DNA of 49,406 nt from Bacteroides sp. Lineage in GTDB: Bacteria; Bacteroidota; Bacteroidia; Bacteroidales; Bacteroidaceae. The notes under the pieces were generated by a model. The model worked only from the letters and a program-made list of their open reading frames with translations, had not been told where the DNA came from and made no database searches. The stretch lies in assembly GCF_030151085.1 (NCBI RefSeq), contig NZ_JASLER010000026.1, positions 1 through 49,406 of the forward strand. The letters are read 5' to 3'. This document shows, piece by piece, positions 30,637 through 38,673 of this stretch (positions within the stretch are counted from its first letter, which is position 1; each line of letters opens with the position of its first letter). The translations under genes and the position numbers were made by a program.

Positions 30637-31866
30637 TTATCTATGAGGCCGTTGGTAGCATAGGTAGTATTTTTTTACCTTCTTAGACAGAAGTGATATG
30701 TTTAGCATATCCGATGCATCGGCAATATTCTTGATACTTCCGTCATTGTACAGGATATCGATACTATCATCTGCCTCGTCGTACATGTTCTTCTCGATGC
30801 TGGGGGTAGAAATGAAATATTTCGCTTCGGAGAGGGGAATGTCGAGTTGTTCGCTGATCTGCAAAGTAAGTTCTTTCTTCCGTTCCGGGCTGAAGGGTTC
30901 GTTCGATATCTCTACTTTGAAGAGGTTACGGTTTATCATGCCGGTGCTTAAGGTGGATAACACCTTGTCCGAGTGATTGCTCCATACTTTCAGGGCAGTC
31001 CAGATGTCGTTGTCATCCAATTGGATGAAATTCTCCAGGCACTCGGGGTTATTGTAAAATGTCTCCGGACTGATATTATTATAAAGAAAGAACTTCAATG
31101 CGGGAGAAGCAAACAGGTCTATGCCTTGTGTAGCTAATTCTTTAGCACGAAGCAAAGCACTGATGAGCATTTTCTCATACGCCACCGATGTCTTATGCAG
31201 ATAAACCTGCCAGTACATCAACCGGCGGGCTGTGAGGAAATTCTCAATGGAGTAGATTCCTTTGGATTCAACTACCAAGTGATCGTCTTTTACGTCGAGC
31301 ATCTTAATGATGCGGGCTGATCCAATATTTCCTTCGCTTACTCCTGTGTAGAAGCTGTCACGGCGTAGGTAGTCAAGACGGTCCATATCCAGCTGTCCGC
31401 TTACTAACTGATGCAAGAAGCGCTTGGGATATTCGTCTTTAAAGATTTGGATGGCAAGTGTCAGTTGGCCGTTCATCTCCTTATTGATACGTTCCATGAG
31501 CATTAAGGAGATAGTTTCGTGGGAAACGCCCGAAACAATCGTATCTTCCAGTACGTGCGAGAAGGGACCGTGACCGATGTCATGCATCAGAATGGCAGCC
31601 GCTACCGCTTCGGCTTCACTGTCGAAGATGAAGTTTCCTTTGGCAGTGAGATGTTGGATCGCTTCGGTCATCAGGTAGAATGCACCTAGCGAATGCTGGA
31701 AACGAGTGTGTTGCGCTCCCGGATACACGACGGATGATAACCCTAGTTGCTTGATACGGTTTAAACGTTGCAAAAGGGGATGCCGTACAACGTCGTACAG
31801 CAGCCCCTTTGGTATATTGATGAACCCGAAAACCGGGTCGTTAATGATCTTTCTTTCGTAAGACAT
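30637..31866 (-). CDS. HD-domain phosphohydrolase (dGTPase-like)
   Basis: A 409-residue metal-dependent phosphohydrolase. The HD motif is complete: YPGAQHTRFQHSLGAF (His58), AILMHDIGHGPFSH (His95-Asp96, His99) and later LDMDRLDYLRRDS. This is the SpoT/dNTPase-like group seen in many genomes near pyrF or in nucleotide contexts; nucleotide hydrolysis is likely but the substrate is not fixed. Its ATG shares a base with the pyrF stop (TAATG at 31864-31868), so translation is coupled. The C-terminal half (about 250-400) is helical, without a recognised domain. Confidence 0.85.
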   Translation of the reverse strand: MSYERKIINDPVFGFINIPKGLLYDVVRHPLLQRLNRIKQLGLSSVVYPGAQHTRFQHSLGAFYLMTEAIQHLTAKGNFIFDSEAEAVAAAILMHDIGHGPFSHVLEDTIVSGVSHETISLMLMERINKEMNGQLTLAIQIFKDEYPKRFLHQLVSGQLDMDRLDYLRRDSFYTGVSEGNIGSARIIKMLDVKDDHLVVESKGIYSIENFLTARRLMYWQVYLHKTSVAYEKMLISALLRAKELATQGIDLFASPALKFFLYNNISPETFYNNPECLENFIQLDDNDIWTALKVWSNHSDKVLSTLSTGMINRNLFKVEISNEPFSPERKKELTLQISEQLDIPLSEAKYFISTPSIEKNMYDEADDSIDILYNDGSIKNIADASDMLNISLLSKKVKKYYLCYQRPHR

Positions 31867-32690
31867 TATAAAATTGCTTTCAGTTGTTCCGCCATTTCCG
31901 CTTGCACTTCCTGTGCGGCTTTGCGTGATGCGGCAGCAAAATTCTCTGTTTTATCTACGTAGATAATGCCACGGCTGGAGTTTACGATCAGTCCACAAGT
32001 CTTGTTCATGCCGTACTTGCATACTTCTTCCAGTGAACCACCTTGTGCGCCTACACCGGGAACAAGCAGGAAGTGTTCAGGCACGATCTTACGGATGTCT
32101 TCGAAAGCACGACCTTGGGTTGCACCTACTACATACATCATTTGTTCGTCGCTAGCCCATTCTTGAGATTTGCGTAGCACTTTCTCGAAAAGACGTTCGC
32201 CGTTGGTGTCTTCAGTCAACTGGAAGTCGTGAGAACCTTTATTGCTGGTCAGTGCAAGCAGAATAACCCATTTGCCTTCGTAGGTGAGGAATGGAGTTAT
32301 GCTATCTTCGCCCATGTAAGGTGCTACGGTTACGGAGTCTATGTTCAGCTCTTCGAAGAAAGTACGGGCATACATGGCAGAAGTATTTCCTATATCACCG
32401 CGTTTTGCATCAGCAATGATGAATTGGTCGGGATAGTTCTGCTTAATATAGTTTACAGTCTTTTCAAATGAGATCCAACCTTTTACACCCATACTTTCAT
32501 AGAAGGCGAGGTTGGGTTTGTAAGCGATACAGAGATCTGCCGTTGCGTCGATAATAGCTTTGTTGAAAGCGAAGATAGGATCTTCTTCTTTCAGTAAATG
32601 TTCGGGTATCTTCTTGATATCTGTATCAAGACCTACGCAAAGGAATGATTTCTTGCGCTTAATATTTTCAAATAATTCTTGCTTTGTCAT
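31866..32690 (-). CDS. pyrF: Orotidine-5'-phosphate decarboxylase, type 2
   Basis: PyrF makes UMP from OMP. The 274-residue length and motifs indicate the longer type 2 family: FLCVGLDTDIKKIP at the start, IAYKPNLAFYE, then the catalytic Asp-Lys-Asp network in IIADAKRGDIGNTS (Asp94, Lys96, Asp99), and the phosphate-binding LVPGVGAQGGSLE and IVNSSRGIIY near the end. It is co-directional with prfA and purM, with a 37-base AT-rich repetitive gap from prfA. Its TAA overlaps the HD gene ATG by one base. Confidence 0.95.
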   Translation of the reverse strand: MTKQELFENIKRKKSFLCVGLDTDIKKIPEHLLKEEDPIFAFNKAIIDATADLCIAYKPNLAFYESMGVKGWISFEKTVNYIKQNYPDQFIIADAKRGDIGNTSAMYARTFFEELNIDSVTVAPYMGEDSITPFLTYEGKWVILLALTSNKGSHDFQLTEDTNGERLFEKVLRKSQEWASDEQMMYVVGATQGRAFEDIRKIVPEHFLLVPGVGAQGGSLEEVCKYGMNKTCGLIVNSSRGIIYVDKTENFAAASRKAAQEVQAEMAEQLKAIL

Positions 32691-32699
32691 CTTGTTATT

Positions 32700-32736
32700 T
32701 ACGATTTAGCGATTTACAATTTACGATTTACAATTC
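32700..32736. repeat. Short AT-rich tandem repeat at the prfA-pyrF junction
   Basis: Near-copies of CGATTTACAATTTA occur in tandem from about 32702, running into the prfA stop at 32728-32730. Such GATTTA/CAATTTA words look like replication slippage. No dyad or promoter box is clear. Confidence 0.5.
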
Positions 32737-33840
32737 ACTTTCCTTCAATCTTTCCGCATTCTCGGCTACAATCAGGTGGTCAATGCAATCTTGTATATCT
32801 CCATCCATGAAGGCGGAGAGGTTGTAGATGGTATAGTTGATACGGTGGTCAGTGATACGTCCTTGCGGATAGTTGTAAGTACGGATCTTGGCTGAACGGT
32901 CACCGGTGCTGACCATAGTCTTACGCTTGGAGGCAATATCGTCGATGTATTTCTGATGTTCTTTGTCGTAGATGAAGGTACGCAGACGGGAGAGGGCGCG
33001 TTCTTTATTCTTGGGTTGGTCGCGGGTCTCGGTACATTCTATCAGGATTTCTTCTACTATGCCTGTATTGGGATTCTTCCAGTTATAGCGCAAACGTACA
33101 CCGGATTCTACCTTATTTACGTTCTGACCACCGGCACCGCCGCTTCGGAAAGTATCCCATTTTATTTCGCCCTCGTTGATAACTACGTCGAATTCCTCAG
33201 CTTCGGGCAGTACGGCTACGGAAGCGGCAGAAGTGTGTACACGTCCTTGGGTTTCGGTAGCCGGGACACGTTGCACACGGTGAACGCCCGATTCGTATTT
33301 CATGGTACCATATACGCCATCGCCCGTTATGCTGCAAACGATTTCTTTGAATCCGCCGGCACTACCTTCGTTGGCACTGGATATCTCCATTCTCCAACCT
33401 TTAGTTTCGCAATATTTGGTGTACATCCGGAAGAGGTCTCCGGCAAAGATGGCAGCTTCGTCGCCACCTGTACCACCACGGATTTCGAGGATAGCATTGC
33501 GGCTGTCCTGTGGATCGGCGGGGACAAGAAGGAGTTTAATTTGTTCTTCCAATTCCGGTTGGCGGGTTTGGCAGATATCGAGTTCTTCGCGTGCCATGTC
33601 GCGCATCTCCTGATCGGTTTCGTTGGCAATGATTTCTTTGGCTTCGTCGATGCCGCCTAGTACTTGTATGTACTCTTTGCGGGCATTCATTAAGTCGCCC
33701 AGTTCCTTGTATTCCTTGGTGAGCTTGACGTAGCGCTTCTGGTCGGCAATCACTGCCGGGTCTGTAATCAGCGTTGAAACTTCTTCAAAGCGGGCAACGA
33801 GCCCTTCCAATTTTTCGAGTATGGTATTGTTATCTGCCAT
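32728..33840 (-). CDS. prfA: Peptide chain release factor 1
   Basis: RF1 ends translation at UAA and UAG. The 370-residue protein has the peptidyl-hydrolysis motif GGQ (237-239, in FRSGGAGGQNVNKVESG) and the stop-codon reading tripeptide PAT (193-195, in RVPATETQGR); RF2 would carry SPF there. The N-terminal helical domain (to about 100) and the acidic GGTGGDEAAIFAGDL are typical. I chose the start at 33840 (MADNNTILEKLEG); an upstream ATG at 33870 overlaps the end of purM and adds ten residues with no family support. It is about 4 bases from the purM stop. Confidence 0.95.
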   Translation of the reverse strand: MADNNTILEKLEGLVARFEEVSTLITDPAVIADQKRYVKLTKEYKELGDLMNARKEYIQVLGGIDEAKEIIANETDQEMRDMAREELDICQTRQPELEEQIKLLLVPADPQDSRNAILEIRGGTGGDEAAIFAGDLFRMYTKYCETKGWRMEISSANEGSAGGFKEIVCSITGDGVYGTMKYESGVHRVQRVPATETQGRVHTSAASVAVLPEAEEFDVVINEGEIKWDTFRSGGAGGQNVNKVESGVRLRYNWKNPNTGIVEEILIECTETRDQPKNKERALSRLRTFIYDKEHQKYIDDIASKRKTMVSTGDRSAKIRTYNYPQGRITDHRINYTIYNLSAFMDGDIQDCIDHLIVAENAERLKESEL

Positions 33841-33844
33841 ATAT

Positions 33845-35011
33845 TTAATATCTGAATTCTCCGAATTCACTCTTGATAATCAACTCTTTCTTATCGCTCT
33901 CTTCGATACGTCCCACGATTTGTGCGTCAATGTTGAAGCTCTTTGATATAGCAATAACTTCTTCGGCATGTTCGGGAGAAAGGTAGACTTCGAGACGATG
34001 TCCCATGTTGAATACCTTGTACATTTCGCTCCAATCTGTATTGCTCTGCTCCTTGATGGTCTTAAACAAAGGAGGAACAGGGAAAAGATTGTCTTTCACC
34101 ACGCGTACATTACCCACAAAGTGCAGAATCTTGGTTTGCGCACCACCCGAGCAGTGAACCATACCATGTATTTCAGGGCGAAGTGCATCGAGCAGTTTCT
34201 TTACTACCGGTGCATACGTACGTGTGGCTGAAAGTACCAATTTGCCTGCGTCCAGCGGACTGCCTTCTACGGCATCAGTTAATTTCAGTGCGCCACTGTA
34301 TACCAGTTCTTCGGGTACTGCCTTGTCATAGCTTTCGGGATATTTCTCTGCCAGATATTTAGAGAAGACATCGTGACGAGCCGAGGTTAGACCATTACTG
34401 CCCATACCACCATTATATTCTTTCTCGTATGTAGCTTGTCCACAAGATGAAAGACCTACGATGACGTCTCCCGGACGGATATTGGCATTATTGATAACAT
34501 CCGAGCGTTTCATGCGGCAAGTTACGGTAGAATCCACGATAATGGTACGTACCAAGTCACCCACGTCGGCAGTCTCACCGCCAGTGGCATAAACACCTAC
34601 ACCCATTTCACGAAGTTCGGCAAGTAACTCATCCGTACCATTGATAATGGCGGAGATCACTTCACCTGGAATCAGCAGCTTATTACGTCCGATAGTGCTC
34701 GATACGAGGATATTATCTACCGCACCTACACAGAGCAAGTCGTCGATATTCATTATCAAAGCATCTTGTGCAATACCTTTCCATACACCGAGGTCTCCGG
34801 TTTCTTTCCAGTACATATATGCCAGACTGGATTTAGTACCGGCACCATCGGCATGCATAATGTTGCAATACTCCGGGTCACCGCCCAAAATGTCAGGTAT
34901 GATTTTGCAGAAAGCCTGTGGAAATACACCTTTGTCGATGTTCTTGATGGCATTGTGCACATCTTCTTTTGATGCGCTGACGCCTCGCATCATGTATCGT
35001 TGATTACTCAT
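33845..35011 (-). CDS. purM: PurM-like phosphoribosylformylglycinamidine cyclo-ligase (AIR synthase)
   Basis: PurM closes the imidazole ring of AIR in purine synthesis. The 388-residue protein has the ATP-grasp-like AIRS fold: HADGAGTKSSLAYMYW and QDALIMNIDDLLCVGA near residues 53-95, GVYATGGETADVGD in the middle and a Gly-rich segment VIVGLSSCGQATYEKEYNGG. The C-terminal domain holds KVFNMGHRLEVYLSPEHA. It is a long, divergent form, common in Bacteroidota, where classical PurM is about 345 residues, so the exact reaction is very likely but not proven. It is first in a nine-gene minus-strand run. Confidence 0.88.
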   Translation of the reverse strand: MSNQRYMMRGVSASKEDVHNAIKNIDKGVFPQAFCKIIPDILGGDPEYCNIMHADGAGTKSSLAYMYWKETGDLGVWKGIAQDALIMNIDDLLCVGAVDNILVSSTIGRNKLLIPGEVISAIINGTDELLAELREMGVGVYATGGETADVGDLVRTIIVDSTVTCRMKRSDVINNANIRPGDVIVGLSSCGQATYEKEYNGGMGSNGLTSARHDVFSKYLAEKYPESYDKAVPEELVYSGALKLTDAVEGSPLDAGKLVLSATRTYAPVVKKLLDALRPEIHGMVHCSGGAQTKILHFVGNVRVVKDNLFPVPPLFKTIKEQSNTDWSEMYKVFNMGHRLEVYLSPEHAEEVIAISKSFNIDAQIVGRIEESDKKELIIKSEFGEFRY

Positions 35012-35040
35012 GAGTTAATAAGTTGGTTCGATTGAATGTG

Positions 35041-35048
35041 CAAAGGTA
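35041..35048 (-). promoter_or_regulatory. Probable -7 box of the purM-prfA-pyrF run
   Basis: CAAAGGTA read on the minus strand is TACCTTTG, an exact TAnnTTTG match, 30 bases upstream of the purM ATG at 35011. No TTG is visible 19-21 bases further upstream. Confidence 0.45.
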
Positions 35049-35195
35049 GTGATTATTCCGCTTATAGCCTTAGCTTTGCGTCAGAAATTACAGAGAGGAA
35101 TGTGTATTTGTCCGGTAATACAAACCTTTGCTTGTCAAGAGCAGATTTACGAAAGATTAACGGACGGAAGGCTAAAGCCTCTCGTTTGTGTTATC

Positions 35196-35283
35196 GGAAC
35201 ACATCATGCGTTTACCCGAAACAGACCATCTGTTTACCTCAAACGCATCATCTATTTGCCCTGAACAGACCATCCGTTTTGCC
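35196..35283. repeat. Array B1: four 22-bp palindromic units
   Basis: Four units of exactly 22 bp start at 35196, 35218, 35240 and 35262. Each has an AAC-type left arm and a GTTT-type right arm around a core with (A/T)CAT or CCAT. The clearest is AAACAGA CCA TCTGTTT (35219-35235), a perfect dyad. The joins fold too (GTTT ACCC GAAAC). The same period as array A, with another consensus. Confidence 0.72.
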
Positions 35284-35297
35284 ACACCTCAACGTCT

Positions 35298-35426
35298 GAA
35301 ATGCCGGGGCTTTTCGCCAAAACCACAGAGGTTTTCAAGGCAAATGCCAGCCATTTCACCTGCTTAAACCTGAGGTTTAGAGAGCTAAAGTGTAGCATTG
35401 GGGGAGCAAACATGAGGCATTTCAAA
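35298..35426. repeat. Array B2: six palindromes spaced 20-24 bp
   Basis: A looser continuation of B1. Six dyads with A-rich left arms and T-rich right arms are centred near 35306, 35327, 35349, 35372, 35393 and 35415. Examples are AAAACC ACAGA GGTTTT and TAAACC TGA GGTTTA, both perfect. GGCAAATGCC and GAGGCATTTC show a common (C)AAA...CATTTC theme. TGAAATGCC (35297-35305) and GGCATTTCA (35416-35424) also form outer inverted arms. Confidence 0.6.
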
Positions 35427-35452
35427 CAAGAAGACGTGAGGGGGAACAAAAG

Positions 35453-35479
35453 AAACGGAGAAGCAATGCCTCTCCGTTT
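35453..35479. terminator. Strong hairpin, possible bidirectional terminator
   Basis: AAACGGAGA (35453-35461) pairs perfectly with TCTCCGTTT (35471-35479), with an inner GC/GC pair. On the minus strand CTTTTG follows, on the plus strand only a delayed T4. No gene ends here on either strand, so it may instead be the last palindrome of the repeat region. Confidence 0.45.
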
Positions 35480-35705
35480 ATCCTAATTTTAAATTGAAGT
35501 ATCTATAAATTCACCTTACAAAGGTACAACATTGCAAAGGCGATGTCAAGTGTTTCGGCGATTATTTTAATATAGGTTCGATTATAGGGAAGTTTTATCG
35601 GATCGCAATAATAGTTTATCTTCCACTTGGTTTCAAGCTTTCTCAAGATGATTATCTTTGCATGCAGAATAGCTTTAATATAGAGCGAAGAATGAAATTT
35701 TGACC

Positions 35706-36638
35706 ATGGAGAATTTGAAGAAACAAACAGGAACATTATCTTTTGTTCCTGAGGATGTTTTTAATGAGATAATAAGACGAGTAATAGAAAGGCTAAGGCT
35801 TAAAACACCCTCTTTGCCTTTACTTAAGGATGAAAGATATTACAAAATATTGTCCGAATGTTTTTTGCAGGGATATGAATATGATTTGGAAGACTTGGAA
35901 TCTACACTATGTTTTGATTCAGAGGAAAATGATCGAAAGATAGATGAGTGGCTTGCTTTTAAGAAAGTGTACTATGAGTTAAAAGGGAGACCCAATCATT
36001 CCTTTAACCAGATTTTGAGAGATGATGATAAAGTATGGATTGATCTCTTCAAGGATCGTGTATCGCCCCAGGATGCCGCTATGGTTATAGATTTGATACA
36101 GTCAGTACGTCCGCTTGGTAAAGGTCGAACGAAAATTGAAATAGCGAAGTTGTTGGAATATAATTGGGATATTAAGGTTGGAAATGAGCATTATCATAAT
36201 GAGCAAAATACAAATGTAAATGCGGGGGAAGCGGTTGAAGATGAGCGAGGAATAACTGGGCAAGCAGGAGACGAAAAAAAACAAGAAAAGAAGAAATCTG
36301 GTCCTAAAAAGAACCGTCGTTCCTTTCAAGAATTGATTCATGTAGAAGATAATAATGAACGATGGGAAAATATAAAGAAAATACTTCAAAAACTATTTGA
36401 AGATTATAGGCTGAGTAAAGAACGAGCGCAAATACTCTGGATATTATGTAAAATGATGAAGCGTGAAAAAGAAGATTTGCCATCATCAGAAGAACTTGCA
36501 GAAGCTTATGAAAAGGCATCTTTTTCGGAACTTATTTGCCGTAGCACCTTTAAGCAAAATCAGTTTGCTGCTATTGATGATAATTTTAAAAAGGAAATAG
36601 AAAGACAACTCTTTAAGGTATGCGATAAAGTCAGCTGA
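35706..36638 (+). CDS. Unrecognised 310-residue helical protein
   Basis: I do not recognise this protein. It starts at 35706 (MENLKKQTGTLSF); an in-frame TTG two codons earlier is less likely. Residues 15-160 and 206-310 look mainly alpha-helical with many charged residues. Between them lies a lysine-rich, probably disordered linker (about 161-205; DEKKQEKKKSGPKKNRR). There is no signal peptide, membrane helix, P-loop, nuclease or DNA-binding motif that I can name. The coding sequence is more AT-rich than its neighbours and sits in the accessory segment between palindrome arrays and a broken SusD gene, which suggests acquisition. A strong terminator follows within 30 bases, so it is a self-contained unit. 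Confidence 0.7.
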   Translation: MENLKKQTGTLSFVPEDVFNEIIRRVIERLRLKTPSLPLLKDERYYKILSECFLQGYEYDLEDLESTLCFDSEENDRKIDEWLAFKKVYYELKGRPNHSFNQILRDDDKVWIDLFKDRVSPQDAAMVIDLIQSVRPLGKGRTKIEIAKLLEYNWDIKVGNEHYHNEQNTNVNAGEAVEDERGITGQAGDEKKQEKKKSGPKKNRRSFQELIHVEDNNERWENIKKILQKLFEDYRLSKERAQILWILCKMMKREKEDLPSSEELAEAYEKASFSELICRSTFKQNQFAAIDDNFKKEIERQLFKVCDKVS

Positions 36639-36652
36639 TTATTTATATCCAC

Positions 36653-36679
36653 AATGTCTGTAATGTCCGTAATGTCTAT
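36653..36679 (+). repeat. Three tandem 9-bp repeats
   Basis: AATGTCTGT, AATGTCCGT and AATGTCTAT follow one another at 36653, 36662 and 36671. The last two form the left arm of the terminator, so copy-number change would alter the hairpin. Confidence 0.75.
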
Positions 36680-36714
36680 GTTAAAAACATAGACATTACG
36701 GACATCTTTTTTTT
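36663..36714 (+). terminator. Very strong rho-independent terminator
   Basis: Arms 36663-36680 and 36688-36705 pair perfectly over 18 bp around TTAAAAA, followed by C and eight Ts (36707-36714). It ends the 35706-36638 gene. Confidence 0.9.
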
Positions 36715-36727
36715 GTTGGGAAGTACT

Positions 36728-36735
36728 TAGTTTTG
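36728..36735 (+). promoter_or_regulatory. Probable -7 box of the 36790 small gene
   Basis: TAGTTTTG matches TAnnTTTG, 13 bases after the preceding T-run and 55 before the ATG at 36790. The -33 element is not visible. Confidence 0.35.
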
Positions 36736-36789
36736 CAGCAGATAAATGAAGCGCTTTGTTATCACAGTATTAATTAAAAAACAAAAAGA

Positions 36790-36975
36790 ATGAGAACTGG
36801 ATTGTACTATACCGATACAGAATATCGTATCGAAGACGATGAAAGAGTGAAATATGTCTATATACCTTTACTGGACGAGTGGATGACCCTTGACGAATTT
36901 TATTTCGAGAAGCAACTGTACGATGACAGTATGGAAGATGCTGACAGAGATGATCTGGAACACGATAGATATTAG
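36790..36975 (+). CDS. Small acidic protein of unknown function
   Basis: A 61-residue, strongly acidic protein (MRTGLYYTDTEYRIEDDER, then a tail rich in Asp and Glu). I do not recognise it. It has no signal peptide or membrane helix. It follows a terminator and a -7 box, so expression is plausible, and is 24 bases before another small open frame. Length and composition alone do not prove a gene; the even spread of charged and aromatic residues and the placement favour it. Confidence 0.5.
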   Translation: MRTGLYYTDTEYRIEDDERVKYVYIPLLDEWMTLDEFYFEKQLYDDSMEDADRDDLEHDRY

Positions 36976-36999
36976 TTCTACTTTTAACTATCACTATTT

Positions 37000-37212
37000 A
37001 TGAATCAATCTTCTTCGTCGCTTCTTTACAAGAGGCTTGTGAAATATATGCGGGATGATCGGATGAAAGCTCGTACTTGTCGTATAGGGTTGAGGCTGAA
37101 TCGGGCTGTTTTATATCGTAAGTTCGCAGATAAGCTCCTCTATGAAGCGAACGAGGAGGATTATAATACAAAATTTACTATGAATAATATCATTGAAGGC
37201 GGTACGGAATGA
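37000..37212 (+). CDS. Small basic protein, possibly altered at its 3' end
   Basis: A 70-residue frame (MNQSSSSLLYKRLVKYMRDD, later RIGLRLNRAVLYRKFADKLL). It is basic and helical, opposite in charge to the acidic protein 24 bases upstream, and unrecognised. Its last dozen codons overlap the BACON-SusD remnant in another frame. The real C-terminus may have been lost where that remnant was joined. A two-protein unit with the acidic neighbour is possible; nothing visible proves a toxin-antitoxin or similar relation. Confidence 0.4.
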   Translation: MNQSSSSLLYKRLVKYMRDDRMKARTCRIGLRLNRAVLYRKFADKLLYEANEEDYNTKFTMNNIIEGGTE

Positions 37213-38562
37213 AAGTTTCTCCCCTCGTCGTGGCAGGGTACTTGTGAAAAGTAAGAATGGTAATGAATGCGATACATTGAAAATCTGGCAAGCCGATAAA
37301 CCTACCTCCGTGAAGTTGGAAAAAGCGGAATTGAATGTTCCGAAAGAAGGCGGAGCGTATCGGGTAAAGGTAGATGCCGATATTGCGGTGGCAATGAAGC
37401 AATGGCAGGTATTGGGACCGGAATCTGATTTTGCGGATATATCCCCAGGGGAATCTATATCTCCTGAGGAGGTATTTAAATCGCCTCTCTTTTATTATGA
37501 GAATAAATCAGGAATATCTTACGACGCCAGTTTATCGGCTGACGGGCAGTACTTGGAGATAAAGGTGAATCCTGCATTAAGCGCACAGCAAGGAGATGCT
37601 GTTACTGTTACTATCTACGGTGAGCATGAGAACAAAGAAGCGAAGCTAACTATCAAACAGGAGCCAGATCCAACGAAGGTAGTCCGTTTGCGTTTAGCAA
37701 AATTTGGGGAGCAGGTATTTGCCGGCATTTTCGATCAGTCTTATAAAGCTTTAAAGCAGATTTATACTCAAGAGGAACTGTATAATCGCCAGGGCGAGCA
37801 GGAACAAATATATAATGAATGGAGAGCTTTCATCAATCATGAGTTGACAGCAGACAATAATCGTGTAAACGAAGCACGAAATCTTTGTTATTCGGCGGTG
37901 AACCGGACATTGTTTATGAAGTATGGTGTGCAGATTTCCCAGAAGGAAGATTTGACACCTACAGATAGTACGGCTATAATAGCGTTATTGGATATGCAAC
38001 GCTTTATGTTGTACTATCAAATGGCTAATATTTGGGGACAGACTGTGTGTGTGGATGAATACTCTTCAGGTATAGAAGGTATTAATAGACCTGCCATGAC
38101 AAAAAAAGAACTATTAGAGCATTTCACCCCCTTCTTTGTTGTTGCTACGTGAATATCTGCCTGCCGAAAAATCTGCATTAAAAACGGCTGATGATTATTT
38201 CTTCCCTTCCCGTGATGTGCCTTCTTTGTTTTTAGCGCGTAACTATGTGGAACAGAATCAGTATGCTAAGGCTAAAGATCTATTGACTGAAATAGTGAAT
38301 AGTGGCAGATACAAATTGGATGATATGGTTTATGGAATGCCCGAGCCTAAGCCTCAAACGACTCGTGCTGCGCAAAGCTTTGAATCTGTTTCAAATATCT
38401 GTTTCAGCTATGTGGAAGTGATGCTGATGTTATCTGAATGTGAGTATCGTCTAGGTAATTCTGCTCGGGCCGAAGAGTATCTAAATACAGTTGTTGCTGC
38501 CAATGTCGGTACTCCGGCTTATTCGTCTGGTTGGGGAGATAATAATAATGTTGATATATGGC
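37184..38562 (+). pseudogene. Broken BACON-SusD/RagB-like outer-membrane lipoprotein gene
   Basis: Residual coding sequence of a glycan-uptake surface protein. It opens after a stop codon at 37181-37183, inside a BACON-like domain (NESFSPRRGRVLVKSKNG, DTLKIWQAD), with no start codon or signal peptide. A second BACON-like part follows (LNVPKEGGAYRVKVDADI to AKLTIKQEPDP), then SusD helices (LLDMQRFMLYYQMANIWGQT). At 38127-38131 a run of five Cs shifts the frame; with four Cs the reading continues as TPSLLLLREYLPAEK. The SusD TPR-like part resumes (SLFLARNYVEQNQYAKAKDL; YVEVMLMLSECEYRLGNSAR), but the ending breaks off at about 38560 before the usual C-terminal region. No SusC is adjacent. Confidence 0.78.
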
Positions 38563-38601
38563 TTCGGAGAAAAATAATAAAACTCCGAAGCCATTTTTTT
38601 G
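38558..38601 (+). terminator. Rho-independent terminator abutting the SusD remnant
   Basis: ATGGCTTCGGAG (38558-38569) pairs perfectly with CTCCGAAGCCAT (38583-38594) around an A/T-rich 13-base loop, then seven Ts. The remnant reading frame runs straight into its stem, which marks a deletion endpoint near 38555. Confidence 0.88.
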
Positions 38602-38673
38602 TTTCAACTTTATACGTTTGCAAACTTCTTTATCTTTAAACTGTTATACTTAATATATCAAAATGAGACAAAG

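Larger units (their letters stand above)
35012..35705. other. 694-base non-coding region dense in small palindromes
   Basis: I find no convincing gene here. From about 35100 to 35480 it is packed with short dyads: GTATT/AATAC (35104-35121), CAAACCTTTG (35121-35130), CTTGTCAAG (35131-35139), AGGCTAAAGCCT (35169-35180), the 22-bp-spaced set at 35196-35426 and a hairpin at 35453-35479. The last 220 bases before the 35706 gene are plain AT-rich DNA with no clear promoter. Confidence 0.6.

Noticed and set aside
32956..33660. 234-codon open frame antisense to prfA
   Set aside because: RF1 on the minus strand has GGQ and PAT motifs; the antisense frame is a codon-bias shadow.
35036..35299. Short open frames in the 35.0-35.5 kb gap
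   Set aside because: They cross the palindromes, start inside the purM promoter region and have low-complexity content.
36790..37212. Toxin-antitoxin pair
   Set aside because: Opposite charges and close spacing are suggestive, but no known toxin or antitoxin motif is visible and the second frame may be damaged.
38613..38620. TACGTTTG as a -7 box for the MscS gene
   Set aside because: The sequence fits TAnnTTTG, but any -33 element would lie inside the preceding terminator stem, so I did not list it as a feature.
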